Positions 47,156 through 56,799 of a stretch of DNA of 64,000 nt are shown here, one piece after another. The notes beneath the pieces are model-generated. The model was not told the origin of the DNA. It saw only the letters and a program-made list of their open reading frames with translations, and searched no databases. The position numbers were made by a program, and so were the translations under genes. The stretch covers positions 310,001 to 374,000 of the forward strand of contig JAFFJZ010000053.1 of NCBI GenBank assembly GCA_018340375.1, in the 5' to 3' direction. Origin of the DNA: Gonatopus flavifemur. Its lineage: Eukaryota > Arthropoda > Insecta > Hymenoptera > Dryinidae. Within the stretch, counting starts at the first letter, position 1. Each line of letters begins with the position of its first letter.

Positions 47156-48805
47156 TTACTGTGATTTTGGCATTTTCATACCACAGTTTGAACAAAAGTT
47201 AACTGCCATCTGATTAGTTAATCTATACAAATCTATTCCACAGTGCGAGCAAAAGATTTGCTGTGGGTTTGAATTTATTAATGGGGAACACCTGATGGCA
47301 TATTTATTACAATTTACTTTAAATGAATTATTGCACTTAGAATGTACAGGGAGTCGATTTGATATTTTTGTAAAGTTTTGAACTTTTGACACTTCTATTG
47401 TTACTTCATCTGAAGTTGTTTTATCTTTCTTGTAAGGGTTTGTGAATTTACATTTGGATGGCAACATCAATGGTTTCTCTGCTATGCTCTCATTTGCATC
47501 TATGAATCTTTTTGCAATTATATCTTTTGACCTTTCAATGGCAACTTGCAATGCGAATCTTCTAAACCGCCATTCTAATGCATCTTTCTGATGTACACAT
47601 ATGTAACAAAAATCACGTGTATCAAAGTCATTGAGGAAAGCATGTCCTTGGATCTTGGTCCAGCTCTTATGATTTGAGTCTTTACAACGCAGGGAATTGA
47701 ATAATTGTTTATCTACTCCTACAATGGTATCGTCTTTCCAAATGATTTTGTCACAATAGGTTGTTTTACCTTTGGGTGGCTCTACTGGTTGAAATCTTTC
47801 AAAAATACTAGGGATCTTAATTGGGGCAACGTATTTTTCCAAAAAACTGCTATCATTATTAGGAGCGGTATAACGGTAGTATATTGTTAAAATTTCAAGA
47901 ATTTGGCATCTTCGATTCCATTCTATCTGATTTGATGATTTTATGCAGATTTCGCAAAAATCACGAGGGTTCAAATTACACATACGTGCCTTCATTTGTA
48001 ATTGAGTTTGATTGTGAGTTTTTTCTTGACATTTTATTTTACTGAACTTAATATTGCCTATTCCTTTTATTCCATCTAATTCCCAATGTATTTGGTCGTT
48101 CAGTTCATTATCGAACATTCCCTTTTTGGCCAAAATTTTATAATATTCCAAGTCTTTAGAAAATGAATTTTGGTCGGATTCAAGATGAGCTTTGTTATCA
48201 ATAAAAATGTTCGAACTCATCAAATCACTGCGAACGGTTGCTAAATACAAGGTGTCTTTTCGGAATTTCCATTCCCTAATATCCTTTTTATAGACACACA
48301 AATGACAGAAATCTCCAAAATAAAGGTCATGTTGGTTGGCTTTTACTTGAATGGGAGTCAGATCAATATGTTGATGTGAGAGATCACAAGTGAGAGCAGA
48401 AAACAGTTTTTCATCCATACCTCTGATGTTACCATTATCCCAAATAAGTCGATTACAAACTCGTGTTTGTTTTTGAACGGAATATTCGTGAATCATGGCA
48501 TTTCTATTGATAGCTAGAATCTTCTCTGGGGGTTCCCCAGTAAAAGTCGCATCATAGATATTAACATTTGATTCTCCTTTTGCACAAATTGGGACTGAAA
48601 CATCTTGATTTCTAGTGAATTTATAATGAATCTCATTAGAATCTACATTTATTTTATCGTATTTTAAGAAAAATGACGGTTAAATTAATGGTTTTTCTTC
48701 CGTTTTTTCGAATTCCATATCTCCAGGGTCGCTGGATGATAGGGGGTCCTTGTAGTTGTTTGCAAAATATTCCATAGGGAAATCTCCGGTTTTTAGGTAT
48801 TCCAT
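47156..48805 (-). CDS. Accessory protein: three Cys/His modules plus zinc ribbon
   Basis: I do not recognise this family. From the ATG at 48805 there are 41 codons, an in-frame TAA at 48680-48682, then an unbroken frame to 47156; an internal ATG at 48496 gives 446 residues. Numbered from that ATG, three tandem modules share I-x-W..G..F..C-x(3-4)-H..D-F-C-x-x-C, followed by a basic W-R/K-F-R helix. They have C37/H41/C64/C67, C156/H161/C181/C184 and C271/H276/C297/C300. Modules 1 and 3 also share an upstream Cys (C14, C248) exactly 23 residues before the next Cys. The C-terminus is a zinc ribbon, C416-C419..C435-C438. The gene lies between pol and env, where complex retroviruses keep regulators. 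An RNA- or DNA-binding role is inference. Confidence 0.75.
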
Positions 48806-49456
48806 CTCTGGGTGTCAGAGTATGGGATTGGTACGCGTATAAAAAGTGCGTGATTTTACTGTGAGGAAAAATAATAAAAGATTATTAATAAATGAATTTA
48901 TGAAAATTATATAAATTTATACTAACTTTTGATTTTATGATGAAAGAAGGAAAAGAAAAAAAAATTTGTAATTTTAGTTAATATACAATATATTAATTTT
49001 GACAGGGAATTTTAAGAAAACTTATTTATGAATATTTAAAAAAAAATGAATTTACATTTATTTATAATTATAAAATTGTTATCCCAAATGAATGATAATA
49101 ATAAAAACAAAGAGAAAAGAAAAAATATAGGGGTGATTATAGTGATATTATATGAAAATTATTTAAACAACTAATAAGTAGTTATAAACTGAAATAGTCA
49201 GACATTGTTAATAACTTTAAAATTTACGTTAAGATAGATAAATGCGTTTATAGTCTGACATATAATTTGAGTTATTTTGCACTATAATATGTATTTTTTT
49301 TTTTTTTTTTTTTTTAAGAAATATTTTTAGAAAAAGAAAAAGGATAGAAATATGGAGGTTAAATTTTTTTATCTGAAAGGTTAGAAATTATATATATACA
49401 ATCATACACACATTCATACATTCATACATGTGTAAAGATTCAAATTGAATTAATAA
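48806..49456. other. pol-accessory intergenic region
   Basis: AT-rich with a T-run at ~49290-49315; no gene. It may contain the splice acceptor for the accessory mRNA just upstream of 48805. Confidence 0.5.
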
Positions 49457-52400
49457 CTAATCATTACTGTTATCATCTTGGTTATTGAATAGAACTATTC
49501 TGTCGATAGAAACTACTTTATCTCGTTTTCCTATTTGCAATTTAACGTTCTTATCGTTAAGAATTTCCATTATCTTGTATGGACCTTCATAAAGATTTTC
49601 CAGTTTCATAGGTTTCATTCCTTTTTTCAAAAGAACCATGTCTCCTGCTTTGAATTTTATAATCTTAGTTGTTCGATCATAATAATTCTTTGCCTTTTCC
49701 TTGGCGATTCGCAAATTTTCTCTGGCTTCACGCTGAAATTTATCTAGACGAGCCATTAATTTGATCAAGTATTCGTCATAAGTTTTTAATTGTTCAAACG
49801 AAGGCAAAGGTTCACTAGAAGGTAGCAAAGGAAATTTTCCAAAAATTAACTCATATGGAGTACGTTTCGTTCCTTCGTGTATACTAGTATTATATGACAA
49901 CATTGCTAACTCAACCCATTGATCCCATTCGGAGTCTCGCGACACATATTGCCGGAGATATTCTGCTAAAACAGCATGTGATCTTTCCAAGGAACCGTTG
50001 GTTTGTGGGTGGAAAGCAGTTGTATTTAATTGTCTAATTTGTAGTCTTTTAGTTATAGTTTTCATAAATTTAGAAATAAAATTAGAGCCCTGATCTGTAA
50101 GTATTACTTTTGGTGCTCCATAGATGCATACAAAGCGTTTTAGAAAAGCATTCGTTACAGACGAAGCAGTTGCATTTTGTAAGGGGACTCCTGTACAATG
50201 TTTTGTTAACAAACACTGCATCGTGAGTATGTATCGATTTCCTTCTTGTGTAGGCGGGTTAATAGGTCCCACAATATCTAGAGCGATTTTTCCAAAAGCA
50301 TAACCAGGTGTATCGGTTATCATCATTGGTTGTCGAGTTCGGGTTCTAGTAACCTTTTTCAATTTACATGGGAGACATCCAGAGATATAATTCTGAACGT
50401 CCTCTTTAATGTACTCCCAGTAGTAGTTCAGTCGTAATCTATTGAAGGTTTTGGCTACTCCTTTGTGTCCTCCAGCAGTGGAATCATGTGCTTCTTCAAT
50501 TAATTTTCTTCTTATTGATATCTCGGGAATTTTCACTATTCCAAGACAAAACGTAAGTTTTATTGGAATGTGGCAGAATTCTTTATTGAACTCAATCACG
50601 ACTCTGTCCCAATCGAGTTCATTCGTGATTTCAATTTTCGGGACACAACAACTGCTTATTTCATTTAGTCTCATGAATAATTTCATTTCTCGGATACAAT
50701 TTTGTAAATTCATCATGGTTTCTCTCGGTGTAGGGATTCTATCAGATGGTTCAATATAAAGGCCAAACCACCATCTAATCCCTTTTTTAATTGCGACGCA
50801 TCTTCCTAGATTTGTTGGTTGGAAACATCCAATGTCGAATTTTTCTGAAAATTTTTGAATAACTGGTTCAAAGGGTTTTCCTTGATCATTGAGAAAGAAT
50901 GTATAGTTATCTTTTTTCAACTCTAAAGGATCTCTCGATTCATATATATTCGAACCTAAAATTAGTTTATTCAAATCTTTGTACAAATTCTCATAATTTT
51001 CCTCTTCATCAGATTCTTCGTATTCTAAGTTTTCATTCTCATCTATAAATTCAGGTGAATTTTCATGAACAAATTCATCATCAGATTTTTCACTACATTC
51101 ACTATGTACAGAAGGTAAGTCATGGCTTAAGTCGTTGTAACCTTCTACCGTATCTCTATTGAGACGTTCGCAATGTAAATCTTCATTTTCTGATTCATAA
51201 TTGGGAATTCTTTCTTCGGACTCATTTTGATCCATATCATGTATGCTGTTATTGTAATATTCATGATGTTCAGTTATCAATTCTTGATTATTTGAATGAT
51301 CAGAATGATTTTTATGTTCATTCAATGGATCTCGATCATCATTAAATTTTTCGATGAAGTCATTGAGCTTTTCCAAAGATTCTTTCTCAATTTGACGATT
51401 TTTTCTTTTAATTTCGTTGCGGTATTGTTGTCCTTTTTCTGTAAGTTTTGGGATTCTCGTCGATCTTCTCGGTTGTGGTGCATTTACATTATATAATATT
51501 CTAATATCTTCGACTATTTCCTTGTTATTTACAAAATCTTCTCTTAAAAACGGTGGATTTCTAGAAAGAGCATCTGCATTGACATTTGTCTTCCCAGCTT
51601 TATATACGACATCGAAGTCATATTCTTCCAATTTCAATCTCCATCTGGTTAAACGAGAAGTTGGATCTTTCGCAGTCCTCATCCATATTAGTGGTTTGTG
51701 ATCCGTTACAATTGTGAATTTTCTTCCATATAAATAAGGACGAAATTGGGACACACTATAGAGGATCGCAAGTGCTTCTTTTTCGTATGTACTATATTTC
51801 ATTTCTGTTTGATTTAATAGTCGAGATACATAGGCGCACGGCTGGTCCTTTCCAATTGGTCCTTGGCTCAAAATGCCGGCTATTGCATAACCACTTGCAT
51901 CCGTAGTTAGCAAAAATGGTTTGTCAAAATCTGGATACTTTAATACAGGTTTTTCGCATAAACAATTTTTTAAAGTTTCAAAAGCTTCTTGTTGCTCTTG
52001 ATTCCATTCGAATGGAACATCCTTCTGTAATAATTTTGTTAACGATTTAGAAATTTTTGAAAAATTATGAATGAAGCGTCGATAATATCCAGCTAATCCC
52101 AGGAATTGCTTGATATTTTTAGAATTCTTCGGGATCGGAAAATGTCGAACAGCTTCAATCTTCTTCGGATCTGGTTTTAATCCTTCATCAGAAATTACAT
52201 GTCCGAGATAGGCAACTTCTCGACATAAAAATTCACATTTATCTGGTTGAAGCTTGAGATTTGCTTCTCTTAATCTTGTAATAAAATTCAAATATTTCTT
52301 CCGATGTTCACTCAGAGTTTTTGCATAAATTACTACGTCATCTAAGTAAACAAATAATTCAGTTCCTTGCAGCCCAGTCAACACAATATCCATCAGGTGT

Positions 52401-53074
52401 TGGAAGGTTGCAGGTGCATTTTTTAAACCAAACGGCATTCTTACAAATTCATAATGTCCATGAGGCGTGGAAAATGCAGTTTGATGTCGGTCCTTATCAC
52501 TCATTTTGATCTGGTGAAATCCAGATGCAAGATCAAAGGTGCTGAAATATTTTGCATCTCCTAGTTGATCTAAAATTTCCGTTATATTAGGTAATGGATA
52601 AGCGTTATTAACAGTTTTTTCGTTTAACGCTCGAAAATCTAGGACAAGTCTCCATCGTTTGTTTCCATGACTGTCAGCCTTTTTTGGTACAATCCATACA
52701 GGAGTATTGTATGGGGAAGTTGATGGTTGAATTATGTCATTATTCAATAATTCGTCAACTTGTCTAATAATTTCATCCTTCAAATTTGGAGGAAATCTAT
52801 ATTGTTTTGTGTGAATTGGTTTATCGTCCGTTGTAGATATTTCGTGATCCAATACATCCGTGTGAGTCAATTTATCTCCAGGAATATGGAATCGATCTAA
52901 GCTGTGTTTAATTAGAATTTCAACTTCTTCTCTCTCTTCTTGATTTAGATGGTCTAACCTCAATAGTTGTTTCGTTTTCTTCCCTAGTAAAATTGATGGA
53001 TTTCTGTGAAATTTTATATAAGTTTCGTTTCTTCCGATTCGTAGTTCGCCGTCGGATAGTTTGAGTAGTTTCAT
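49457..53074 (-). CDS. pol: pol: reverse transcriptase, RNase H, integrase
   Basis: 1,205 codons without a break. Residues ~90-260 are the RT: WIVPKK, LDFRALNEKT, FSTFDLASGFHQI and the active site YLDDV at ~243. RNase H follows at ~370-500 (LTTDASGYAIAG, TDHKPLIW, DALSRNPPF). Next is an unusual acidic spacer of about 250 residues. A tether domain comes before integrase, containing FFLNDQGKPFEP and LGRCVAIKKG as in the macro-like region of Ty3/gypsy pol. The integrase has an HHCC finger (H..GGHKG..CLPCK), and the core is ALDIVGP, LTDQGSNF and GSLERSH, with 35 residues between D and E (DD35E). The frame is that of gag, +1 relative to pro. Confidence 0.96.
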   Translation of the reverse strand: MKLLKLSDGELRIGRNETYIKFHRNPSILLGKKTKQLLRLDHLNQEEREEVEILIKHSLDRFHIPGDKLTHTDVLDHEISTTDDKPIHTKQYRFPPNLKDEIIRQVDELLNNDIIQPSTSPYNTPVWIVPKKADSHGNKRWRLVLDFRALNEKTVNNAYPLPNITEILDQLGDAKYFSTFDLASGFHQIKMSDKDRHQTAFSTPHGHYEFVRMPFGLKNAPATFQHLMDIVLTGLQGTELFVYLDDVVIYAKTLSEHRKKYLNFITRLREANLKLQPDKCEFLCREVAYLGHVISDEGLKPDPKKIEAVRHFPIPKNSKNIKQFLGLAGYYRRFIHNFSKISKSLTKLLQKDVPFEWNQEQQEAFETLKNCLCEKPVLKYPDFDKPFLLTTDASGYAIAGILSQGPIGKDQPCAYVSRLLNQTEMKYSTYEKEALAILYSVSQFRPYLYGRKFTIVTDHKPLIWMRTAKDPTSRLTRWRLKLEEYDFDVVYKAGKTNVNADALSRNPPFLREDFVNNKEIVEDIRILYNVNAPQPRRSTRIPKLTEKGQQYRNEIKRKNRQIEKESLEKLNDFIEKFNDDRDPLNEHKNHSDHSNNQELITEHHEYYNNSIHDMDQNESEERIPNYESENEDLHCERLNRDTVEGYNDLSHDLPSVHSECSEKSDDEFVHENSPEFIDENENLEYEESDEEENYENLYKDLNKLILGSNIYESRDPLELKKDNYTFFLNDQGKPFEPVIQKFSEKFDIGCFQPTNLGRCVAIKKGIRWWFGLYIEPSDRIPTPRETMMNLQNCIREMKLFMRLNEISSCCVPKIEITNELDWDRVVIEFNKEFCHIPIKLTFCLGIVKIPEISIRRKLIEEAHDSTAGGHKGVAKTFNRLRLNYYWEYIKEDVQNYISGCLPCKLKKVTRTRTRQPMMITDTPGYAFGKIALDIVGPINPPTQEGNRYILTMQCLLTKHCTGVPLQNATASSVTNAFLKRFVCIYGAPKVILTDQGSNFISKFMKTITKRLQIRQLNTTAFHPQTNGSLERSHAVLAEYLRQYVSRDSEWDQWVELAMLSYNTSIHEGTKRTPYELIFGKFPLLPSSEPLPSFEQLKTYDEYLIKLMARLDKFQREARENLRIAKEKAKNYYDRTTKIIKFKAGDMVLLKKGMKPMKLENLYEGPYKIMEILNDKNVKLQIGKRDKVVSIDRIVLFNNQDDNSND

Positions 53075-53687
53075 GGTTCATTTTCTCAATTTCTTCTAAT
53101 TTGAGTATAGGAATAGATACTTGGACTTCTTCAGTGGTGGTGTTGATTATAGGCATGTATATGTATCCATTATGATTTTTGACAACTGCATTACCCATAT
53201 ATACACCATTGGTTATAGTTGCACGGGGTATATAACCTTCCGATGAATTGGTCTCTTCAATTTGGATTTTCACAATTTTTCTAATTCGTGGGGGAATTGT
53301 ATAAACTCTAGTTTCTTGGATGAAAGGAATTTTCTTTGAATTATTCAATTCTAAACAGTTTTCTGCCCAGTTAATTTTGGCTTTCTGTTCTGACAAAAAG
53401 GTGATTCCGATAATTCCATCATGTTTAATGGGAAAATCGTCAGGCACTACATAAAATGTGGTTATGTGTCCGATAAAATTCATATCGAATTTTCCTAAAG
53501 TTGGCACCTTTTCCGGTGATATTCCTGTTAAATACAGTATCTCATCAGTATCAATTGCAGTCAAGTCTTCTATCACGTTTTGTTTGATTAGACAAACTCC
53601 AGCACCTGAATCTAATAGAAAGGTGCCGATTCGAGGTCCGATTCTTACTTGAATTGCCGGAGAATGCAATTCCAAAGCTAATTTCAC
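52920..53687 (-). CDS. pro: Retroviral aspartic protease
   Basis: TFLLDSGAGVCLI carries the catalytic D-S-G, and a hydrophobic flap and HDGIIGITFL (the second conserved loop of pepsin-like retroviral proteases) follow. It matures Gag and Pol. The frame is -1 relative to gag: gag stops at 53684-53686 within the overlap, so it is likely reached by ribosomal frameshifting. It overlaps pol by about 155 bases in a third frame. Confidence 0.9.
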   Translation of the reverse strand: MKLALELHSPAIQVRIGPRIGTFLLDSGAGVCLIKQNVIEDLTAIDTDEILYLTGISPEKVPTLGKFDMNFIGHITTFYVVPDDFPIKHDGIIGITFLSEQKAKINWAENCLELNNSKKIPFIQETRVYTIPPRIRKIVKIQIEETNSSEGYIPRATITNGVYMGNAVVKNHNGYIYMPIINTTTEEVQVSIPILKLEEIEKMNHETTQTIRRRTTNRKKRNLYKISQKSINFTREENETTIEVRPSKSRRERRS

Positions 53688-55738
53688 ATCAGTGGTTCGA
53701 TTGTATCTTCCGCGTGGACCATTGCATGGTGTATGCTTTGATTCGATCGGATAGTATTTTGAGTTCTCACCATATTCTGATTTTGAGTATTTGCCTCCCT
53801 GCGAGGGAGGCTCTGGGAGTTTCCCGAGCTCCTCAAATTTTGAGCGTCTTTCCGGACTCTACACTCTTCAATAGTGTGAGTATTATTTTTGCAAAATGTG
53901 CAATAACTTCCATTACTTTGTCGAGATTCCAGTTGATAACAGTTTTCCGCGGTGTGCCCGATTTTTTTACAAAATTGGCATTGCACAGTCGGCCTCAGAT
54001 TCCTTGTTGGAATTTCCGGACAGCGATCTGCTTCGTGTCCATTTCTTTTACACAATTGGCAATTGACGGAGCTTCTACAATCTTTTGCAAAATGTCCGAA
54101 TTTATTGCATTTTAAACAGGTTTTATTCAAAGGACAACTTTCAGTGATGTGATTTGTCGAACTACATTTTTGACATCCTCTAGGTTGCATCATTTGGATG
54201 GGTACGTAATATCTACATTCATCGGCCCTATGTCCGATTTTTTTGCAAATTTGACAGGTGTCCGAACTTCTTTGAAACGAGTCTCTGCACTCGCGGATTG
54301 TATGTCCGTATTTTCGACAGTTGTTACATCTCACATTATTTTGACTTCTGCATGATGTTGCTGAATGTCCGAATTTTTTGCAAATTTGGCATTGAATTTG
54401 CTCATTATCTCTGATTTGTTTATATTTGTGGCATTGTGTGGCAGTATGCCCTTCCTTTTCACAAATTTGACACTGGTCATTGTTTTTGAGCTTTTTCCCG
54501 CTTATAATCGGACAGTCACTTGATTGATGTCCAGGTTCTTTACAGAGAAGACATTTTTCTTCCTTAAGGGCCAATTTTCTCAATAATTTTTGAGCTTCAA
54601 TCTCCTTTTCTTTCGTAATTGCCTCTGGTCCAGCATTATTTAGATCTTCTTTTTCTTCCATTTGATTGAGTATCTCTGGTTTCAAGCCTCGTACAAAAGC
54701 TTTACATACAGCAGTTTCAAGCTCTTGTTTTTTAGCATCTGTGATAACATTGGTATTCTCATTTTTATAAGCTTCGATTATTTTAGAACCCAATCTTCTG
54801 GCTCTATTGAAATAAGTGGCCGCGTCTTCATGTGTTTGTTGACATAATGTGCCGAGCTTTCCGATAAGATCTATGCTAGATTCACGAGTAGCATAGATTC
54901 CTTTTAGAACATTTATTAATTGAGCAACTGTTTCAGAATTTGAGGTGCGAGCAATATGTAGTGCTCCATCTCGTAATTTTGATCTTATCATAGTAGTGAA
55001 ATTCTTTTCCATTGCTGGGTCAATAAGTGTCCTAGCATCAGTGCAAGCTGCTGCAAATTCGCTGAAATTGGCTCCATCACGAGTTCCTGAAAATACAGGA
55101 ATCATTGATATGGCATCTTGTATTTTCACATAGTTGTTCGCCATTTTTGTAGTTTTCCTAGTTTTCTTAGTAGATTGATTTCGTATTTTTCTGTGAAGCT
55201 TTTTCTTGCCCTTATTGGTACCAGGAATAGTAACTCTCGAGCTTATACTCAGATTACTAGTTGTCACGTTTCCCTTGAGTGGAGTACTAGTGATAACGGT
55301 ATTTTCCAATGAATTTGACCAGTCGTCTTCCGTTTCTACGTCAGCGTCGTTTGATAAAACATCAGTTGTAGTATCTTCCAAAGTACTAGTATTTTCCTCT
55401 TCTTCAGTATCCTCTTCTTCTGTCTCACTAGTTTCTTCTATTATTTTATCAATGGTACTAGTATTTTGCAAGTCGTTCTGATTTCTTTCACCTTTTCCTA
55501 TAGGATCGAGTTGGGTATTTTCACCAACGTTTTTCTCTTCTTTTTCTGCTTCTACTTCTTTATTATTCTTTTTCTTCTTAGGAGTTCGTGTTATCTTAGA
55601 TTTTGAAGCGAATGGATCTTTTACGTTGTTGAAATCCTTTTCTTCTTGATGTTCCTTCGATGTCGACGGGTCTTGATCACGAGATTTTAACGTTTCCTCT
55701 AGTTTCTTCGTTTGACTACGAGTATTAACGCCTGACAT
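53684..55738 (-). CDS. gag: gag with ten CCHC zinc knuckles
   Basis: 684 codons. Residues 30-140 are highly acidic and Lys-rich (low complexity). A capsid-like helical region follows (PVFSGTRDGANFSEFAAACT..KLRDGALHIA..ATYFNRARRLG..AFVRGLKPEI). Residues ~396-626 (53861-54553) hold ten C-x2-C-x4-H-x4-C zinc knuckles, from CLLCKEPGHQSSDC to CTFCKNNTHTIEEC. Retroviral Gag proteins usually have one or two. The knuckles bind genomic RNA in known families, and the expanded array may increase capacity or specificity. The start is the first ATG of the frame, 6.2 kb downstream of the 5' LTR. Confidence 0.95.
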   Translation of the reverse strand: MSGVNTRSQTKKLEETLKSRDQDPSTSKEHQEEKDFNNVKDPFASKSKITRTPKKKKNNKEVEAEKEEKNVGENTQLDPIGKGERNQNDLQNTSTIDKIIEETSETEEEDTEEEENTSTLEDTTTDVLSNDADVETEDDWSNSLENTVITSTPLKGNVTTSNLSISSRVTIPGTNKGKKKLHRKIRNQSTKKTRKTTKMANNYVKIQDAISMIPVFSGTRDGANFSEFAAACTDARTLIDPAMEKNFTTMIRSKLRDGALHIARTSNSETVAQLINVLKGIYATRESSIDLIGKLGTLCQQTHEDAATYFNRARRLGSKIIEAYKNENTNVITDAKKQELETAVCKAFVRGLKPEILNQMEEKEDLNNAGPEAITKEKEIEAQKLLRKLALKEEKCLLCKEPGHQSSDCPIISGKKLKNNDQCQICEKEGHTATQCHKYKQIRDNEQIQCQICKKFGHSATSCRSQNNVRCNNCRKYGHTIRECRDSFQRSSDTCQICKKIGHRADECRYYVPIQMMQPRGCQKCSSTNHITESCPLNKTCLKCNKFGHFAKDCRSSVNCQLCKRNGHEADRCPEIPTRNLRPTVQCQFCKKIGHTAENCYQLESRQSNGSYCTFCKNNTHTIEECRVRKDAQNLRSSGNSQSLPRREANTQNQNMVRTQNTIRSNQSIHHAMVHAEDTIEPLM
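53861..54553 (-). other. Ten-knuckle zinc array in gag
   Basis: Ten consecutive CCHC boxes spaced by 5-18 residues. The repeats are similar (CQICKKxGHxAxxC is the commonest form), which suggests expansion by internal duplication. Confidence 0.95.
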
Positions 55739-55879
55739 TGACTTTCATTTGGTTATTATAATTTATTTAATGTAGAATTTATTTATTGCATATTCATTCA
55801 CAATATGTTGATATTGTAATATTTGACATATGTTTGAATTTATTCGATTCTCGATTTATGAGAAGATACGTGGCCAAAT

Positions 55880-56640
55880 TACCGAATATAATTGTTCATT
55901 TAACAATTCATTAATTTATTTAACAACAATTTATTTGTTTGTTTGTTTTCAATATCATGTCAAACACATGAAGCGATCTTGTTCGTACGTTTGTCAGAAA
56001 TTTGTGTTCTGAAGTGATAATTTATTTGTTCATAAAAATTATTTATTTAGAAAGAAAGAAATTATTTGATATTTTTCGAAGCAAATCGATTGATTTGGTA
56101 TCATCCAATCTCGTTGGCAATCGTTTCATTTGAATTCTAAAATTGAATTCATTCATAATTATTTATTTATGAAAAATAATTTTCCTTAACAAATTTGTTA
56201 TTGATTTTCCGTATATCCATTCAAATCAGCTTATTCCCGTTTACTGAGATTTTGAACAAAGAATCCACTTATAATTTGTTTATTTATGAAAATTATTTAT
56301 AACAAATTGTTGAAACAAATTTTCGACATCTAATATCCAATGTAGTTTTCTTGGAGAATTCGCGGTTTTATCAAAAATTTTCAAATTATTTATTCATAAA
56401 AAAAAGAATTTGTTTTGAAATTTGTTTATTTAACAAATTTTTAATCTGAGTCTGACCCAATATGGTCCTTTTCTACTTGCAATAAAACAAAAATTTTGAT
56501 TAAAGATAAATTTTATATAATTGTTTATAACAAATGAAATTTGTTTATTTAACAAGTTTTCATTGATTCTCAATATAGCTGATAATGAATAGTTCATTAA
56601 TAAATTTTCATCTGTGCAAAATACTTGCAATTTCCTTCTT
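55880..56640. repeat. AT-rich repeat cluster upstream of gag
   Basis: Variants of AATTTGTTTATTTAACAAA and TTATTTATGAAAATTATTTA recur six or more times, ~60-130 bp apart. The layout recalls the clustered binding sites of the Drosophila gypsy leader insulator, but the sequence is different. Confidence 0.5.
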
Positions 56641-56799
56641 CATTTATCTAATTATTCAAAATACATATACGTGTATAACTCACTCAACTAAAAATCATTC
56701 TCAATTTCCAGAACCTATTCAATAATCATTTATTAAATTGTGTTATTATTCTCATTATCAATATACGAACGAAATACTTATCGATCTACACCTTGAAAT

